The notes under the pieces were generated by a model. It searched no databases. It was given only the letters and a program-made list of their open reading frames with translations, and had not been told where the DNA came from. From the NCBI GenBank assembly GCA_015680865.1, contig JADAKE010000010.1:116704-180703 (forward strand): a stretch of 64,000 nucleotides of DNA. Reading direction: 5' to 3'. The translations under genes were made by a program, and so were the position numbers. The DNA comes from Enterococcus lacertideformus. GTDB taxonomy: Bacteria > Bacillota > Bacilli > Lactobacillales > Enterococcaceae. Position 1 is the first letter of the stretch; every line of letters starts with the position of its first letter. Below, piece by piece: positions 63,961 through 64,000 of the stretch.

Positions 63961-64000
63961 TGAATAAAAATGGAGAATGGAGTGCTGCACGGCGAATATT
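63961..64000 (+). CDS. Start of a gene cut by the window edge
   Basis: TAGGAGAG lies 7-10 bases before an ATG, and 13 codons (MNKNGEWSAARRI) are visible. In E. faecium the next gene of the locus is epaR, a priming sugar transferase, but the visible part is too short to tell. Confidence 0.5.

Overview
This AT-rich window reads as the chromosome of an Enterococcus, most like the E. faecium group. The evidence is the order asp23/nusB/folD/xseAB/ispA/tlyA/argR/recN, a complete dcw cell-wall and division cluster ending in divIVA and a T-box-controlled ileS, and an enterococcal polysaccharide antigen (epa) locus in the order A-B-C-D-E-F-G-H, then P-like and Q-like genes, then L-M-N-O. The species assignment is inferred from gene order and protein character; no database search was run.

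Layout. 1-9050: Xaa-Pro peptidase, Asp23-type stress protein, NusB, folate enzyme, exonuclease VII, prenyl synthase, TlyA, ArgR and a broken recN. 9089-10700: DUF4044, broken corA and DUF3397 genes. 10800-25370: dcw cluster with a three-repeat MraZ operator, then mraZ, rsmH, ftsL, ftsI/pbp, mraY, murD, murG, divIB, ftsA, ftsZ, yggS (frameshifted), sepF (frameshifted), yggT (AUU start), ylmH (disrupted) and divIVA. 25385-28475: T-box and ileS. 28558-34900: zwf, a DtxR/MntR-type regulator with a stop codon in it, a frameshifted small secreted protein, an interrupted oxidoreductase and a DEAD-box helicase. 34957-40360: a LevR-type sigma-54 activator carrying a stop and a frameshift, its probable upstream activating sites, a canonical -24/-12 promoter, PTS EIIB and EIIA, a nonsense-interrupted EIIC, and the 3' remnant of an Eis-type acetyltransferase. 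40500-45070: accessory stretch with tRNA-Arg(CCU), small hypotheticals, an M29 aminopeptidase, a TetR regulator and a flavodoxin. 45232-64000: map, a YihY-type protein and the epa locus, which makes dTDP-L-rhamnose (RmlABCD) and assembles and exports rhamnopolysaccharide.

The most striking feature is the number of interrupted reading frames, at least eleven. They include frameshifts in A-runs, single in-frame stops, small internal deletions and one 16-bp tandem duplication. Essential genes beside them (murD, ftsZ, ileS and others) look intact. This is either real gene decay or a mixture of decay and assembly/sequencing error in homopolymers; read-level checks would separate the two. Other points of interest are a five-copy family of intergenic hairpins whose arms vary together, a sigma-54 regulatory region left intact beside a broken activator, two genes whose only sensible starts are AUU and AUC, and the absence of efp from its usual position after the Xaa-Pro peptidase gene.
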